A stretch of 64,000 nt of DNA from Betaproteobacteria bacterium (GTDB lineage Bacteria > Pseudomonadota > Gammaproteobacteria > Burkholderiales > CAIKXV01), in assembly GCA_947458265.1 (NCBI GenBank), contig CANGYF010000012.1, forward strand, positions 62,001 through 126,000, read 5' to 3'. Under the pieces are notes generated by a model that worked only from the letters and a program-made list of their open reading frames with translations, made no database searches and was not told the DNA's origin. A program made the translations under genes and the position numbers. Shown here piece by piece: positions 46,670-55,402 of the stretch (position 1 is its first letter; every line of letters starts with the position of its first letter).

Positions 46670-47818
46670 TCAGCGGTGCGGGCCGGCGACCATGCGGAAC
46701 TCGAACAGGCGGCATTCGATCGCGCCGTTGAACAGGACGGTGCGCTTCGACGCCTTCAGGCCGAGTTGCCCGGGCAGCTTCATCTCGGGCGAGATCAGGT
46801 ATGCAGTCCAGCCGGCGAACGCGGCCTTGAGCGCGGAACCGAGCTGGGGATAGAACAGCTCCAGCGATTCGCGGCTTTCCATGCGCACGCCATACGGAGG
46901 GTTCGACACCAGCACGCCCTCGGCCGCCGGTGCCTGCCGGCGACGGACATCGACCACCTCGAACTGCACCGCCCGGTCGACGCCGGCCCGCGCAGCATTG
47001 GCGCGCGCGGCAACCACCGCGGAACCTTCCCGGTCCGAACCGAACACCGCGACCTGCCGGCGACCGCGGTCGACCCGTCCGCCGGCGTCGTCGAGCAGGC
47101 TCTTCCACAACCCGGCATCGAAGTTGCGCAGCCGCTCGAAGCCGAAGCTGCGGCCGAGGCCAGGCGCGATGCCGAGCGTCAACTGCGCCGCCTCGATCGC
47201 GATCGTGCCGCTACCGCACATCGGGTCCAGGAACGGCGTGCCGGGCTGCCAGCCCGACAGTGCCACCATGCCGGCTGCCAGGTTCTCGCGCAGCGGCGCC
47301 TCGCCCGAATCCTCGCGCCAGCCGCGCTTGAACAGCGGGTCTCCGGACAGGTCGAGGTATACGGTCATCGAATCGACGGTGAGGAACAGCTGTACCCTCA
47401 CGTCGGGCGTGACGGTATCCACGCTCGGCCGCACGCCCTGCTTCTCGCGGAAGCGGTCGCAGATCGCATCCTTCACCCGCAGCGTCGCGAACTCCAGGCT
47501 GCGCAGCGGCGAGCGGATCGCCGACACGTCCACCCGCAGCGTCCGTTCGACGCTGAACAGCGACGGCCAGTCGATCGCCTTCACGAACGCATAGACGTCC
47601 TGTTCGTTCGAATAGCGTCCCTCGCCCAGGCTGAGCAGGATGCGGCTGGCGACCCGGCTCTCGAGGTTGGCCCGGTAGCCGACGGCAAGGTCGCCGACGA
47701 AACCGACACCGCCGGGCACCGCGGCGACGCGCGTGGCTCCCAGCCGGGACAGTTCCACGACCAGCGTTTCCTCCAGCCCGCGCGGGCATGGCGCAAAATA
47801 ACGGTTCGACGCGGTCAC
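46670..47818 (-). CDS. THUMP-domain class I SAM-dependent RNA methyltransferase (RlmL-like)
   Basis: A 382-residue protein with an N-terminal ferredoxin-like/THUMP module (residues 1-160) and a Rossmann methyltransferase domain containing FLDPMCGSGTIAIEAAQ (motif I) and the N-methyl catalytic SNPPYGVRM. It matches the N2-guanine-methylating half of RlmL, which modifies 23S rRNA G2445; the second methyltransferase half of enterobacterial RlmL is absent. GTG at 47818 gives MTASNRYFAPCPRGLEE; the frame stays open further upstream, antisense to the acyl-CoA synthetase gene. Confidence 0.88.
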   Translation of the reverse strand: MTASNRYFAPCPRGLEETLVVELSRLGATRVAAVPGGVGFVGDLAVGYRANLESRVASRILLSLGEGRYSNEQDVYAFVKAIDWPSLFSVERTLRVDVSAIRSPLRSLEFATLRVKDAICDRFREKQGVRPSVDTVTPDVRVQLFLTVDSMTVYLDLSGDPLFKRGWREDSGEAPLRENLAAGMVALSGWQPGTPFLDPMCGSGTIAIEAAQLTLGIAPGLGRSFGFERLRNFDAGLWKSLLDDAGGRVDRGRRQVAVFGSDREGSAVVAARANAARAGVDRAVQFEVVDVRRRQAPAAEGVLVSNPPYGVRMESRESLELFYPQLGSALKAAFAGWTAYLISPEMKLPGQLGLKASKRTVLFNGAIECRLFEFRMVAGPHR

Positions 47819-47892
47819 CGGCAACCGCCGCTCGTTCCGGACTCCAGTAACCTCGCCAACAATCGCATGCGTGCTCCACCAGGAACGCCAGG

Positions 47893-49602
47893 ATGAACAA
47901 CCTCGCACAGCTGCTGCAGCGTCATGCGGGCACGCCGGACAAGGTGCTGTACCGGCAATGGGAAGCCCGCACGAGAGCCGATGGCAGCGCCGAAGCTGCG
48001 GCGTGGCACGATTATACGGTCGCGCAGGTGATCGCCCTCGCCGCTCGCTGGCAGCAGGCATTCCGGATGCGCGGCTTCGAGAAGGGCGACCGTATCGCGA
48101 TCTGCCTGAAGAACGGCGTGCAGTGGGTCGCGATCGACCAGGCCGCGCTCGGCATGGGACTGGTCGTTGTGCCGCTGTACGTGATCGACAACGCCGAGAA
48201 CATCGCCTGGTGCATCGGCAATTCCGACGCCCGGCTGCTGGTGCTGGACACGCCGCGTGCCCTGCCCCGCCTGCGCGAACTGATGCCGGCCCTGCCAGCG
48301 GTGGTCTGCATCGAGGCTCCCGCGGCGCCGGCGCCCGGGGGTACCCCCGAGCCCGACACCCTGGCTACCTTCCTGCCGGCATCCGCGCCGGGGTTCGAGG
48401 TCGAGCCGCTCGAGCCCGATGCGCTGGCGACCATCGTCTACACCTCGGGCACCACCGGCAAGCCCAAGGGCGTGAAGCTGGGTCACGCCGGCATCCTCGC
48501 CAACGTCGAGGCGAGTTCGAAGGTGCTCGAGCTGCGCGGCACCGACACCTCGCTCTCGGTGCTGCCGATGTCGCACATGTTCGAGCGTACCTGCGGCTAC
48601 TACCTGATGCTCCATGGCGGGGTGTGCGTCGCCTATGCGCGCGGTATCCAGCAGTTGGGCGAGGATCTCCTCTCGATCCGCCCGACGCTGCTGGTCGCGG
48701 TACCCCGGCTGTTCGAACGCTTTCTCGCGCGCATCGAACAGGCCGTTGCCGGATCGGCGATGAAGCGCGCCCTGTTCAGGATCACCGTACGCTACGGCTG
48801 GAAGGTGTTCCTGGGCGAGGCGAACCTCTTCCAGCGCATGGCCTACGCACGGCTGCAGCCGCTGGTCGCGGCGCCGATCCTCGAGAAACTGGGCGGCCGG
48901 CTGCGCCTGGCCGCGGCGGGCGGCGCGAAGCTCGAACTGCGCATCGCACGGACCTTCATCGGGCTGGGCCTGAAGATGATCCAGGGCTACGGCCTGACCG
49001 AGGCGTCGCCGGTCATCGCAGGCAATCGCGAGGACGACAACGATCCGAGTTCGGTCGGCCAGTTGCTCGATGGGCTCGAATCGCGCATCTCCGAGGCGGG
49101 CGAACTGCTGGTGCGCGGCCCCTCCGTGATGCAGGGCTACTGGCGCAACCCCGAGGCCACCGCCAAGGTGCTGTCGCCCGACGGCTGGCTCAACACCGGC
49201 GACATCGTCGAGATCCGCGACGGCAAGATCTACATCCGCGGCCGTTCCAAGGACATCATCGTGCTTTCCAACGGCGAGAAGTTCCCACCCGAGGAGGCCG
49301 AGGCAGCCCTGCTCGACAACCCGGTTTTCGAGCAGGTGATGCTGGTCGGGGAGGGACGCCATTTCCTCTCGCTGGCCGCGGTGACCCAGGAGACCGACGA
49401 GAAGAAACTGGTTCGCCTGGCCAACCAGCAATTGAAGGACTTCCCGCGCTACGTCAGGGTGCGCCGGGTAATCGCGGTGAAGGAACCGTGGACCATCGAC
49501 AACGGCATGCTGACACCGACGCTGAAGGTAAAGCGGGCGGTGGTCTGCCAGCGCCTCGCGCATTCGATCGAGGCGGTGTACGGATCGGATCAGGAGGACT
49601 GA
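47893..49602 (+). CDS. Long-chain fatty acid--CoA ligase (AMP-forming)
   Basis: A 569-residue ANL-superfamily acyl-CoA synthetase. The P-loop YTSGTTGKPKG is at residues 183-193; GYGLTEASPVIA, GWLNTGDIVEIRDGKIYIRGRSKDIIVLSNGEKF and the late MLTPTLKVKR carry the remaining core motifs, including the adenylation Lys. It would activate fatty acids for beta-oxidation or lipid recycling. AGGA is eight bases before the ATG. It is divergent from the RNA methyltransferase gene across 74 bases. Confidence 0.92.
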   Translation: MNNLAQLLQRHAGTPDKVLYRQWEARTRADGSAEAAAWHDYTVAQVIALAARWQQAFRMRGFEKGDRIAICLKNGVQWVAIDQAALGMGLVVVPLYVIDNAENIAWCIGNSDARLLVLDTPRALPRLRELMPALPAVVCIEAPAAPAPGGTPEPDTLATFLPASAPGFEVEPLEPDALATIVYTSGTTGKPKGVKLGHAGILANVEASSKVLELRGTDTSLSVLPMSHMFERTCGYYLMLHGGVCVAYARGIQQLGEDLLSIRPTLLVAVPRLFERFLARIEQAVAGSAMKRALFRITVRYGWKVFLGEANLFQRMAYARLQPLVAAPILEKLGGRLRLAAAGGAKLELRIARTFIGLGLKMIQGYGLTEASPVIAGNREDDNDPSSVGQLLDGLESRISEAGELLVRGPSVMQGYWRNPEATAKVLSPDGWLNTGDIVEIRDGKIYIRGRSKDIIVLSNGEKFPPEEAEAALLDNPVFEQVMLVGEGRHFLSLAAVTQETDEKKLVRLANQQLKDFPRYVRVRRVIAVKEPWTIDNGMLTPTLKVKRAVVCQRLAHSIEAVYGSDQED

Positions 49603-49650
49603 CCCGTGCCACCGCGGACGCCCGGGCTGGAGGGAAGTTTGCGCCCCTGC

Positions 49651-49677
49651 TCAAGTGACAGTGGGCGCTGCCGCTAA
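49651..49677 (+). promoter_or_regulatory. Sigma-28 (FliA)-like promoter before the GAF gene
   Basis: TCAAGTGA (49651-49658), an 11-base spacer, then GCCGCTAA (49670-49677). The -10 matches seven of eight bases of the flagellar consensus GCCGATAA, and the TCAAGT -35 matches the form reported for Pseudomonas-type FliA promoters; spacing is that of the consensus. A start near 49684 would leave a leader of about 33 bases before GTG 49718. Confidence 0.6.
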
Positions 49678-49717
49678 GGATGACTAGGTCCATCAGGCCC
49701 ATTCCAACAGATCCGCC

Positions 49718-50215
49718 GTGATACCCGCTCCGATACCTCCGAATGAAGCACAGCGGCTGCGCGCCCTGCGCGAGCTGCTCATCCTGGATACCCCGCCCGA
49801 AGCGCGCTTCGATCGCATCACTGACTTCGCCGCCAGCGAGTTCGGCGTGGCGATCGCGCTGGTCAGTCTGGTCGACGAGGAGCGCCAGTGGTTCAAGGCA
49901 CGAACCGGCACCGAGGCCTGCGACACTGCGCGCGACATCTCGATCTGCGGCCATGCGATCATGGGAAGCGAAGTGTTCGTGGTAGAGGATGCCGCCCGGG
50001 ATCCACGCTTCGCCGACAACCCGCTGGTCACCGGCGATCCGTTCATCCGGTTCTATGCGGGTGCACCGTTGATCCTTCCCGACGGCATGGCGGTCGGTAC
50101 GCTGTGCGTGATCGACACGGAACCGCGGATCTTCTCGCGCATCGACCAGGCGATCCTGTCCGCGCTGCGCGACGTCGCGGTGGAGGAGCTCCTGCGCCAG
50201 GCGCGCGAATCATGA
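49718..50215 (+). CDS. GAF domain-containing protein
   Basis: A 165-residue, single-domain GAF protein. NEAQRLRALRELLILDTPPEARFDRITDFAASEFGVAIALVSLVDEERQWFKA and ISICGHAIMGSEVFVVEDAARDPRFADNPLVTG are the classic block found N-terminal in diguanylate cyclases and kinases; here no output domain follows. Ligand unknown. The start is GTG 49718, with no in-frame ATG. The stop overlaps the next start as ATGA, so the two proteins are probably made together. Confidence 0.88.
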   Translation: MIPAPIPPNEAQRLRALRELLILDTPPEARFDRITDFAASEFGVAIALVSLVDEERQWFKARTGTEACDTARDISICGHAIMGSEVFVVEDAARDPRFADNPLVTGDPFIRFYAGAPLILPDGMAVGTLCVIDTEPRIFSRIDQAILSALRDVAVEELLRQARES

Positions 50216-50604
50216 GCCAGTTGGCCGACGCGTGCAGCCTGCCCGATGTCCTGGTCGCCGAGCCCGACGTGCTGCTGCGTCGTGCGGTGAAGCAGGTCGC
50301 CGGGGAGATAGGGATCGCACGGGTGCACGAAACGCCCGATATCCATGGCGCGGTCCGTGAGATGGAACTGCGACCGTTCTCGGCGCTGGTGATCGCGCTC
50401 GACCACGAGGGCGATGCGTTCGACCTGCTGACGCTGCTGCGCTGCGGCCAATACCCTTCCGGGGCGTCCACGCCGGCTGCGGTGCTACTGCGCACCGGCC
50501 AGGAGGGCGCCGCAGTGCGCCTGGCCTCGCTGGGCGTGCGCGAGACCCTGGACGGCCCGCACAGCGTCAGGCGCGTGCTCGATCTGATCGGGCGGCTGGT
50601 GTAG
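50212..50604 (+). CDS. Degenerate receiver-like protein paired with GAF protein
   Basis: A 130-residue protein with an apparent CheY-like alternating fold: LPDVLVAEPDVLLRRAVKQVAGE resembles the DDE...LR start of receivers, and FSALVIALDHEGDAFDLLTLLR resembles the beta3-loop with a possible phosphoacceptor Asp. The conserved KP of the last loop is replaced (ETLDGPHSVRRVLDLI), so signalling by phosphorylation is doubtful. ATGA overlap with the GAF gene and the sigma-28-like promoter upstream suggest a motility-linked role. Assignment rests on visual fold pattern only. Confidence 0.6.
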   Translation: MSQLADACSLPDVLVAEPDVLLRRAVKQVAGEIGIARVHETPDIHGAVREMELRPFSALVIALDHEGDAFDLLTLLRCGQYPSGASTPAAVLLRTGQEGAAVRLASLGVRETLDGPHSVRRVLDLIGRLV

Positions 50605-50616
50605 GCACCGGCGCCC

Positions 50617-51042
50617 TCACCTCGGCAGCACCAGCACCACCTCGAACTCGATCCGGTCCCAGGGGTTGCGCGCCTCGCGCAGCCGCGAGATGCGTGCCTC
50701 CAGGGCCGCACCCAGGTCCATCTGCCGCGCCACCTGGGGATTGTCCCGGCGCGGCACGTAGCCGAGCTTTACCTCGCGCCACTCCACGCGGATCGCGTTC
50801 GGATCGTGCGGATTGCCTGGCTCGCGCACCAGCGCCAACGGGTCGCCGACCTGCATCTGCGCGAACAACGGCCCGGCGGCATGGAACTGGAAGCCTGCCA
50901 GCGGCGAGCTGCGCACCACGATCATCGATTCGACGGTCGGGCCAGCAGTTGCCGCTGCACCCGTGCACGCCAGCGCAAGCCAGGCCGCAAGCCAGGCGGC
51001 CAGCACCACCGGCCGCGTTGCTACCGACATCGCCATCGACAT
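50617..51042 (-). CDS. Exported HIRAN domain protein
   Basis: A 141-residue protein with a signal peptide (hydrophobic VVLAAWLAAWLALACTGAAATAG, residues 11-33) and a HIRAN domain: SPLAGFQFHAAGPLFAQMQVGDPLALVREPGNPHDPNAIRVEW then KLGYVPRRDNPQVARQMD. HIRAN domains are known from helicases and DNA-repair proteins, where they bind 3' DNA ends; a secreted stand-alone copy must do something else. Three in-frame ATGs (51042, 51036, 51030) compete. It lies 14 bases downstream of the hemJ-like gene. Confidence 0.82.
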   Translation of the reverse strand: MSMAMSVATRPVVLAAWLAAWLALACTGAAATAGPTVESMIVVRSSPLAGFQFHAAGPLFAQMQVGDPLALVREPGNPHDPNAIRVEWREVKLGYVPRRDNPQVARQMDLGAALEARISRLREARNPWDRIEFEVVLVLPR

Positions 51043-51056
51043 CGCCCGACCCCGCC

Positions 51057-51473
51057 TCAGAACGGCTTGACCACCACCAGCACCACCACCGCGAACAGCC
51101 CCAGCACCGGCAACTCGTTCATCCAGCGGTAGAACACGTGGCTGCGCAGGTTGCCACCGGCCTTGAACACGCCAAGCACCCGGCCGCACCAGAGGTGGTA
51201 GACGACCAGCAGCACGGTGAGCGCGAGCTTGGCATGCAGCCAGCCACCGCCGAACCCGTACGCCAGCCAGAGCGCCGACCCGAACACCAGCGCCAGCACC
51301 CCCAGCGGCGTCATGAACCGGTAGAGCTTGTGCGCCATCAGCAGCAGCCGCTCGCGCTCGGCAGTGCTGTCGGCGGGGACCATCGCCAGGTTGACGAAGA
51401 TGCGCGGCAGGTAGAACAACCCGGCAAACCAGCTGGTCACGAAGATGATGTGGAGGGCCTTGATCCAGAGCAT
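51057..51473 (-). CDS. hemJ: Protoporphyrinogen IX oxidase HemJ-like / CopD family membrane protein
   Basis: A 138-residue protein with four membrane helices. MLWIKALHIIFVTSWFAGLFYLPRIFVNL and WLHAKLALTVLLVVYHLWCGRVL match HemJ; His8 and Lys82 correspond to the conserved His and Lys held to be essential in this family. HemJ oxidises protoporphyrinogen IX in many proteobacteria lacking HemG or HemY. It is sometimes annotated as a CopD family protein. The next gene on the strand encodes the exported HIRAN protein. Confidence 0.85.
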   Translation of the reverse strand: MLWIKALHIIFVTSWFAGLFYLPRIFVNLAMVPADSTAERERLLLMAHKLYRFMTPLGVLALVFGSALWLAYGFGGGWLHAKLALTVLLVVYHLWCGRVLGVFKAGGNLRSHVFYRWMNELPVLGLFAVVVLVVVKPF

Positions 51474-51501
51474 GTCGGCAGGGTCGGTACTATTGAAGGT
51501 T

Positions 51502-52320
51502 TCAGCGTAACAGCCGCCGGCGCGCCAGCACCAGCGCGATATGGAAGGCCAGGAGGCCATAACCCACCAGCACCGCGAGGTGCAGCAGAACCTGGCCAGG
51601 TACCTCGCCGGCCAGCAGCGGCCGTGCGATCGCCACTGCATGGGTCAATGGCAGGGCAGCCGACACCGCCTGCAGCCAGGCCGGCAGCTGGTCGACCGGG
51701 AAGAACACGCCGCACACCAGCATCATCGGCGTGACCACCAGGGTGAAGTAGTACATGAAGAAATCGTAGCTCGGCGCAAGTGCAGTAACGATCAGCCCGA
51801 GGCTGGCGAAGCACAGTCCGATCAGCAGCGCGAGCGGGATCAGCCAGAGCACCATCCACGACTGCGCCAGCCCGAGCAGCCACACCACGACCAGGATGGC
51901 CACGCCGGAGAACAGGCTCTTGGTCGCCGCCCACAGCGCCTCGCCGGTGACGATGTCGTCGAGCGACAGCGGCGCGTTCAGGATCGCATCCCAGGTACGC
52001 TGCACGTGCATGCGCGAGAACGCGGAATAGAGCGCCTCGAAGGTCGCGGTGTTCATCGTGCTGTAGCAGATGGTGCCAGCGGCCAGGAACGCGATGTACG
52101 GCAGCCCGTCGATGGACGGGATCATCGAGCCGAGACCGTAGCCGAGCGCGAGCATGTAGAACGCCGGATCGGCGAAGTTGCCGAGCATCGACGGGATCGC
52201 CAGCTTGCGCCAGACAAGGAAGTTACGCCGCCAGACATGCAGGCTGCGCAGGCTGAACGACGGGAGCCGGTAGACCGACGCACGCGCCGTCGAAGGCAGG
52301 GAGGGGGTCGCTGCAGCCAT
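51502..52320 (-). CDS. ABC-2 type transporter permease (NodJ-like)
   Basis: A 272-residue inner-membrane permease with about six helices. LVWRKLAIPSMLGNFADPAFYMLALGYGLG at the N-terminus and VVTPMMLVCGVFFPVDQLPAWLQAVSAALPLTHAVAIARPLLAGEVP near the C-terminus match NodJ-type ABC-2 permeases. It starts three bases after the stop of the ATPase gene. The cargo is unknown; nodulation-type lipooligosaccharide export is not implied, as such pairs are common in non-symbiotic bacteria. Confidence 0.92.
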   Translation of the reverse strand: MAAATPSLPSTARASVYRLPSFSLRSLHVWRRNFLVWRKLAIPSMLGNFADPAFYMLALGYGLGSMIPSIDGLPYIAFLAAGTICYSTMNTATFEALYSAFSRMHVQRTWDAILNAPLSLDDIVTGEALWAATKSLFSGVAILVVVWLLGLAQSWMVLWLIPLALLIGLCFASLGLIVTALAPSYDFFMYYFTLVVTPMMLVCGVFFPVDQLPAWLQAVSAALPLTHAVAIARPLLAGEVPGQVLLHLAVLVGYGLLAFHIALVLARRRLLR

Positions 52321-52323
52321 CGT

Positions 52324-53244
52324 TCAGTCGCGCATCTCGCGTCCGGTCAGCTTCAGGAACAGGTCTTCCAGGTTCGCCGGCCGATGCAGGTGGCGCAGCC
52401 CCGGCCAGCCGGCGAGGCTCGCGACCAGCGGACCCGCATCGTGCGCGTAGCAGAACACCGTCTCGCCGCTGCGCTCGCAGCGTTCGCTGTTCGGCCTCGC
52501 ATGGGTCGATGCCCACGCGTCGACGCCGTCGCCGTACACCTCGACCACCTGCGGCTCGATGTGCTCGGCGATCAGCATCCGCGGCTCGCCGGTGGCGATC
52601 ACACGCCCCTGGTCGAGCACCGACAGCCGGGTGCACAGGCGCTCGGCCTCTTCCATGAAGTGGGTGGTCAGCAGCAGCGTCTTGCCTTGCGCCGTGAGCT
52701 GCTTGAGTCGGTCCCAGATGACATGGCGGGCCTGCGGGTCGAGCCCGGTGGTCGGCTCGTCGAGGATGACCAGGTCGGGATCGTTGACCAGCGCCCGCGC
52801 CACGGTCAACCGGCGCTTCATGCCACCCGACAGCGCCTGGATCTTCGCGTCGCCGCGGCCGGTGAGGTTGGCGAACTCCAGCAGATCCGGGATGCGTGCC
52901 TTCACCTGCGCATCGGACAGGCCGAAGTAGCGGCCGAACACCAACAGGTTCTCGCTCACCGTGAAGTCGGGATCGAGGCTGTCGATCTGCGGCACCACGC
53001 CGACCCGCTGCCGTGCCTCGCGCGCCTGCCGCGGCAGGTCGAAGCCGAACAGGTCGATCGAACCGGCATCCGCCTCGGCCAGCCCGAGGCACAGCTTGAG
53101 CGTCGTGGTCTTGCCCGCGCCGTTCGGTCCGAGCAGCCCGAAGCACTCCCCGGCGCGCAGTTCCAGATCCACGCCGGCAACCACTTCCCGGCCACCGTAG
53201 GACTTGCGCAGCCCGCTGATACGCGCGACGGTCGCGGGATTCAT
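52324..53244 (-). CDS. ABC transporter ATP-binding protein (NodI-like)
   Basis: A 306-residue ABC ATPase. Walker [10 protein letters not shown] is at residues 39-47; Q-loop [26 protein letters not shown], signature [33 protein letters not shown] and H-loop [12 protein letters not shown] are complete. The [15 protein letters not shown] stretch is typical of NodI. It overlaps the alpha/beta hydrolase stop by four bases and precedes the permease by three, making one export unit. Confidence 0.94.
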   Translation of the reverse strand: MNPATVARISGLRKSYGGREVVAGVDLELRAGECFGLLGPNGAGKTTTLKLCLGLAEADAGSIDLFGFDLPRQAREARQRVGVVPQIDSLDPDFTVSENLLVFGRYFGLSDAQVKARIPDLLEFANLTGRGDAKIQALSGGMKRRLTVARALVNDPDLVILDEPTTGLDPQARHVIWDRLKQLTAQGKTLLLTTHFMEEAERLCTRLSVLDQGRVIATGEPRMLIAEHIEPQVVEVYGDGVDAWASTHARPNSERCERSGETVFCYAHDAGPLVASLAGWPGLRHLHRPANLEDLFLKLTGREMRD

Positions 53245-53879
53245 TCGACGCCGGCGCTCGCCAGCGCGCGGCGTACCAGCCGCGCCAGCACCGGCAGCCG
53301 GCCATGGAAGAAATGACCGGTGCCGGGCACCAGCGACACCGGCAGTTCCTGCGGCCGCGCCCAGTCGAGCACCAGCCGCAACGGCACCACGTCGTCGTCC
53401 TCGCCGTGGATCACCACGGTCGAGCCGCTCACTGGCCCCACTTCGAAGCGGCCAACCGCCGGGGCGACCAGCACCACCAGCGCGAACGGCGCATCGGCTG
53501 CCTCTGCGCGAGCCGCCAACCGGCTGGCCACGAAGCCGCCGAACGAGAAGCCGGCGAGCGCCGCAGGCAGCGGCCCGAACCGCTCGCGCAGCGCATCCAT
53601 CACGAGCGACAGGTCGTCGGTCTCGCCGCGGCCCTCGTCATGCACGCCTTCGGACTCGCCGACGCCACGGAAGTTCGGCCGCGCCACCACATGCCCGGCC
53701 TCGAAGAACACGCGCGCAAGCGTGGTCACCACCTTGTTCTCGTTGGTGCCACCGAACAGCGGATGCGGATGCGCGATCAGCGCAATGCCCCGCCGGTCCG
53801 CGCCCGGATCGTTCAGCTTTACCTCGATGTTGCCCGCCGCGCCGCGGAGGTCGAAGCGGCTCAGCGTCGACGGCTTCAT
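53241..53879 (-). CDS. Alpha/beta hydrolase (serine aminopeptidase S33 / dienelactone hydrolase-like)
   Basis: A 212-residue short alpha/beta hydrolase. [15 protein letters not shown] and [12 protein letters not shown] precede the nucleophile Ser112 in [23 protein letters not shown] supplies the Asp and [10 protein letters not shown] the His. This compact form is widespread in proteobacteria with no assigned substrate. It is translationally coupled to the ABC ATPase gene (ATGA) and lies four bases after the ferredoxin gene. Confidence 0.85.
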   Translation of the reverse strand: MKPSTLSRFDLRGAAGNIEVKLNDPGADRRGIALIAHPHPLFGGTNENKVVTTLARVFFEAGHVVARPNFRGVGESEGVHDEGRGETDDLSLVMDALRERFGPLPAALAGFSFGGFVASRLAARAEAADAPFALVVLVAPAVGRFEVGPVSGSTVVIHGEDDDVVPLRLVLDWARPQELPVSLVPGTGHFFHGRLPVLARLVRRALASAGVE

Positions 53880-53883
53880 TGGC

Positions 53884-54192
53884 TCAGACCCGCAACCGCT
53901 CCACCGGGCGGCCATTCACCAGGTGTTCTTCGATGATCTCGTCGATGTCGCTACGGTCGACGTAGGTGTACCAGACCGCTTCCGGGTAGACGACCATCAC
54001 CGGTCCGACCTCGCAGCGATCGAGGCAGCCGGCCATGTTCACCCGGACCTTGCCCTCACCCGACAGGCCGAGCGTCTTGACCCGCTTCTTCGCATAGTCG
54101 CGCACCTCGGATGCAGCGTGGTCATTGCAGCACGAAGCGCCGGATTCGCGCTGGTTGCAGCAGAAGAAGACATGATGGCGGTAGTGGCTCAT
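53884..54192 (-). CDS. Thioredoxin-like (2Fe-2S) ferredoxin
   Basis: A 102-residue protein of the thioredoxin-like [2Fe-2S] ferredoxin group. YRHHVFFCCNQRESGASCC supplies the first cluster cysteines, and MAGCLDRCEVGPVMVVYPEAVWYTYVDRSDIDEIIEEHL the second pair and the conserved close. Single-domain members are common upstream of alpha/beta hydrolases in betaproteobacteria; their electron partners are unknown. Confidence 0.9.
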   Translation of the reverse strand: MSHYRHHVFFCCNQRESGASCCNDHAASEVRDYAKKRVKTLGLSGEGKVRVNMAGCLDRCEVGPVMVVYPEAVWYTYVDRSDIDEIIEEHLVNGRPVERLRV

Positions 54193-54233
54193 CGGCAGGT
54201 CCGCGGTGGGGGTGCGGCATTATAGCCAGCAGG

Positions 54234-55400
54234 TCACCGGACCCGACCACCGGCAGGCCCTGCCCCGGCCAGCACGTCACGGCGCAGCAGCCGGCGCATC
54301 CGGAACAGGTACCACGCCGCCGCCAGCGGCCACAGCTCCGCCATCGTGCGCGCGAGCCCGGTGTAGTTGAGCAGCTGGCCGTAGTTCCAGCGGAACGGCC
54401 ACAGCGCTTCCAGCGGCGGCAGCGGGTTCTCGTACAGGTGGATCGACAGGAAGGAGACGAACAGCACGAAGATGGCAGCTCCGGTCACCGCCATCCGCGG
54501 CAGCGCGATCATGACCGCCGCGAGCAACGCACCGGCACCCATGCCGGCGAGCACCTCGTCAGACAGCCAGATGAATGCCGCCTCGGACCTGAGCATCGCC
54601 AGGCCAGCGCCGAACTTGATCGCCGCCGCCATCGCCAGCAGCGACAACATCGCCACCAGCGCATGCCAACGCTTGCGCATCAGCGCCATCACGAACAGGC
54701 CGATCGCCAGCGTGTTCACCGCGACTGCGACGGCCGAACCGACGGAGAAGCCGCGCGGCGGGATGAAGCCGGTCCCCGGGATCGGTACCGTGTCGGGCAG
54801 CGCACGCACCGACATCAGCGGCAGCGACGGGTCGAGCTGGGTGAGGAACCACAGCGCGACCAGCGCGAGCCCCGGCTCGGCGACCCGCCCGGGCAGGCAC
54901 CAGCGGCGGCGCAGGTCGCGTACACGGGCCCACAGCGGCATTCGTCCGGTACGCGCTGCGAGCAGCGCACCGAGCAGCGTGCCCACCGTATTCAGGATCA
55001 GGTCGACACTGGAGGCCACGCGTCCGGGCAGGTACATCTGCGCGGTCTCCAGCCCGAAGCTCAGCGCACTGCCGGCGAGGGTTGCCAGCAGTACCGCGAG
55101 CAGCGGTCGTATCCAGCGCATCGTCGCCAGGGTCAGCAGCAGGCCCAGCGGCAGGTAGGCTGCGCCGTTGATCAACAGGTCGAAGCGCTGCCAGCGGCGG
55201 GGCCAGGGTTCGTCGAGGAAGGCCAGCGGTGGCACGCCGGGCGTGGCCCAGCCACTGAACGGCGACAGGCTCGCATAGACGATGACCAGCAGGTAAGCTC
55301 CGGCGAAATACCACGCAAGCCGGCTCTCCCGCGCCTGAGCAAGCCGGAAATCGGTTACGACATGCGTGACGACTTCAGTATCCGGCCCCGCAGGATTCAT
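54234..55400 (-). CDS. VanZ family membrane protein
   Basis: A 388-residue polytopic membrane protein. The N-terminal half is VanZ-like: YASLSPFSGW, RWQRFDLLINGAAYLPLGLLL and SALSFGLETAQMYLPGRVASSVDLILNTVGTLLGALL. The second half adds about six helices. VanZ relatives affect cell-envelope or lipoglycopeptide tolerance, but most are uncharacterised. Its start lies two bases from the divergent DHH gene; a later start (one of several GTG codons in the first 15 residues) would widen this gap. Confidence 0.85.
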   Translation of the reverse strand: MNPAGPDTEVVTHVVTDFRLAQARESRLAWYFAGAYLLVIVYASLSPFSGWATPGVPPLAFLDEPWPRRWQRFDLLINGAAYLPLGLLLTLATMRWIRPLLAVLLATLAGSALSFGLETAQMYLPGRVASSVDLILNTVGTLLGALLAARTGRMPLWARVRDLRRRWCLPGRVAEPGLALVALWFLTQLDPSLPLMSVRALPDTVPIPGTGFIPPRGFSVGSAVAVAVNTLAIGLFVMALMRKRWHALVAMLSLLAMAAAIKFGAGLAMLRSEAAFIWLSDEVLAGMGAGALLAAVMIALPRMAVTGAAIFVLFVSFLSIHLYENPLPPLEALWPFRWNYGQLLNYTGLARTMAELWPLAAAWYLFRMRRLLRRDVLAGAGPAGGRVR

Positions 55401-55402
55401 CG

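Noticed and set aside
46588-46670. Insertion sequence remnant between pilU and the methyltransferase gene
   Set aside because: The gap is only 81 bases, with no transposase fragment or target duplication; only the inverted repeat can be supported.
51502-53244. NodIJ-like ABC pair as a sign of a symbiosis island
   Set aside because: NodI/NodJ-type exporters are common in non-symbiotic betaproteobacteria, and no nod, nif or mobility genes are near.
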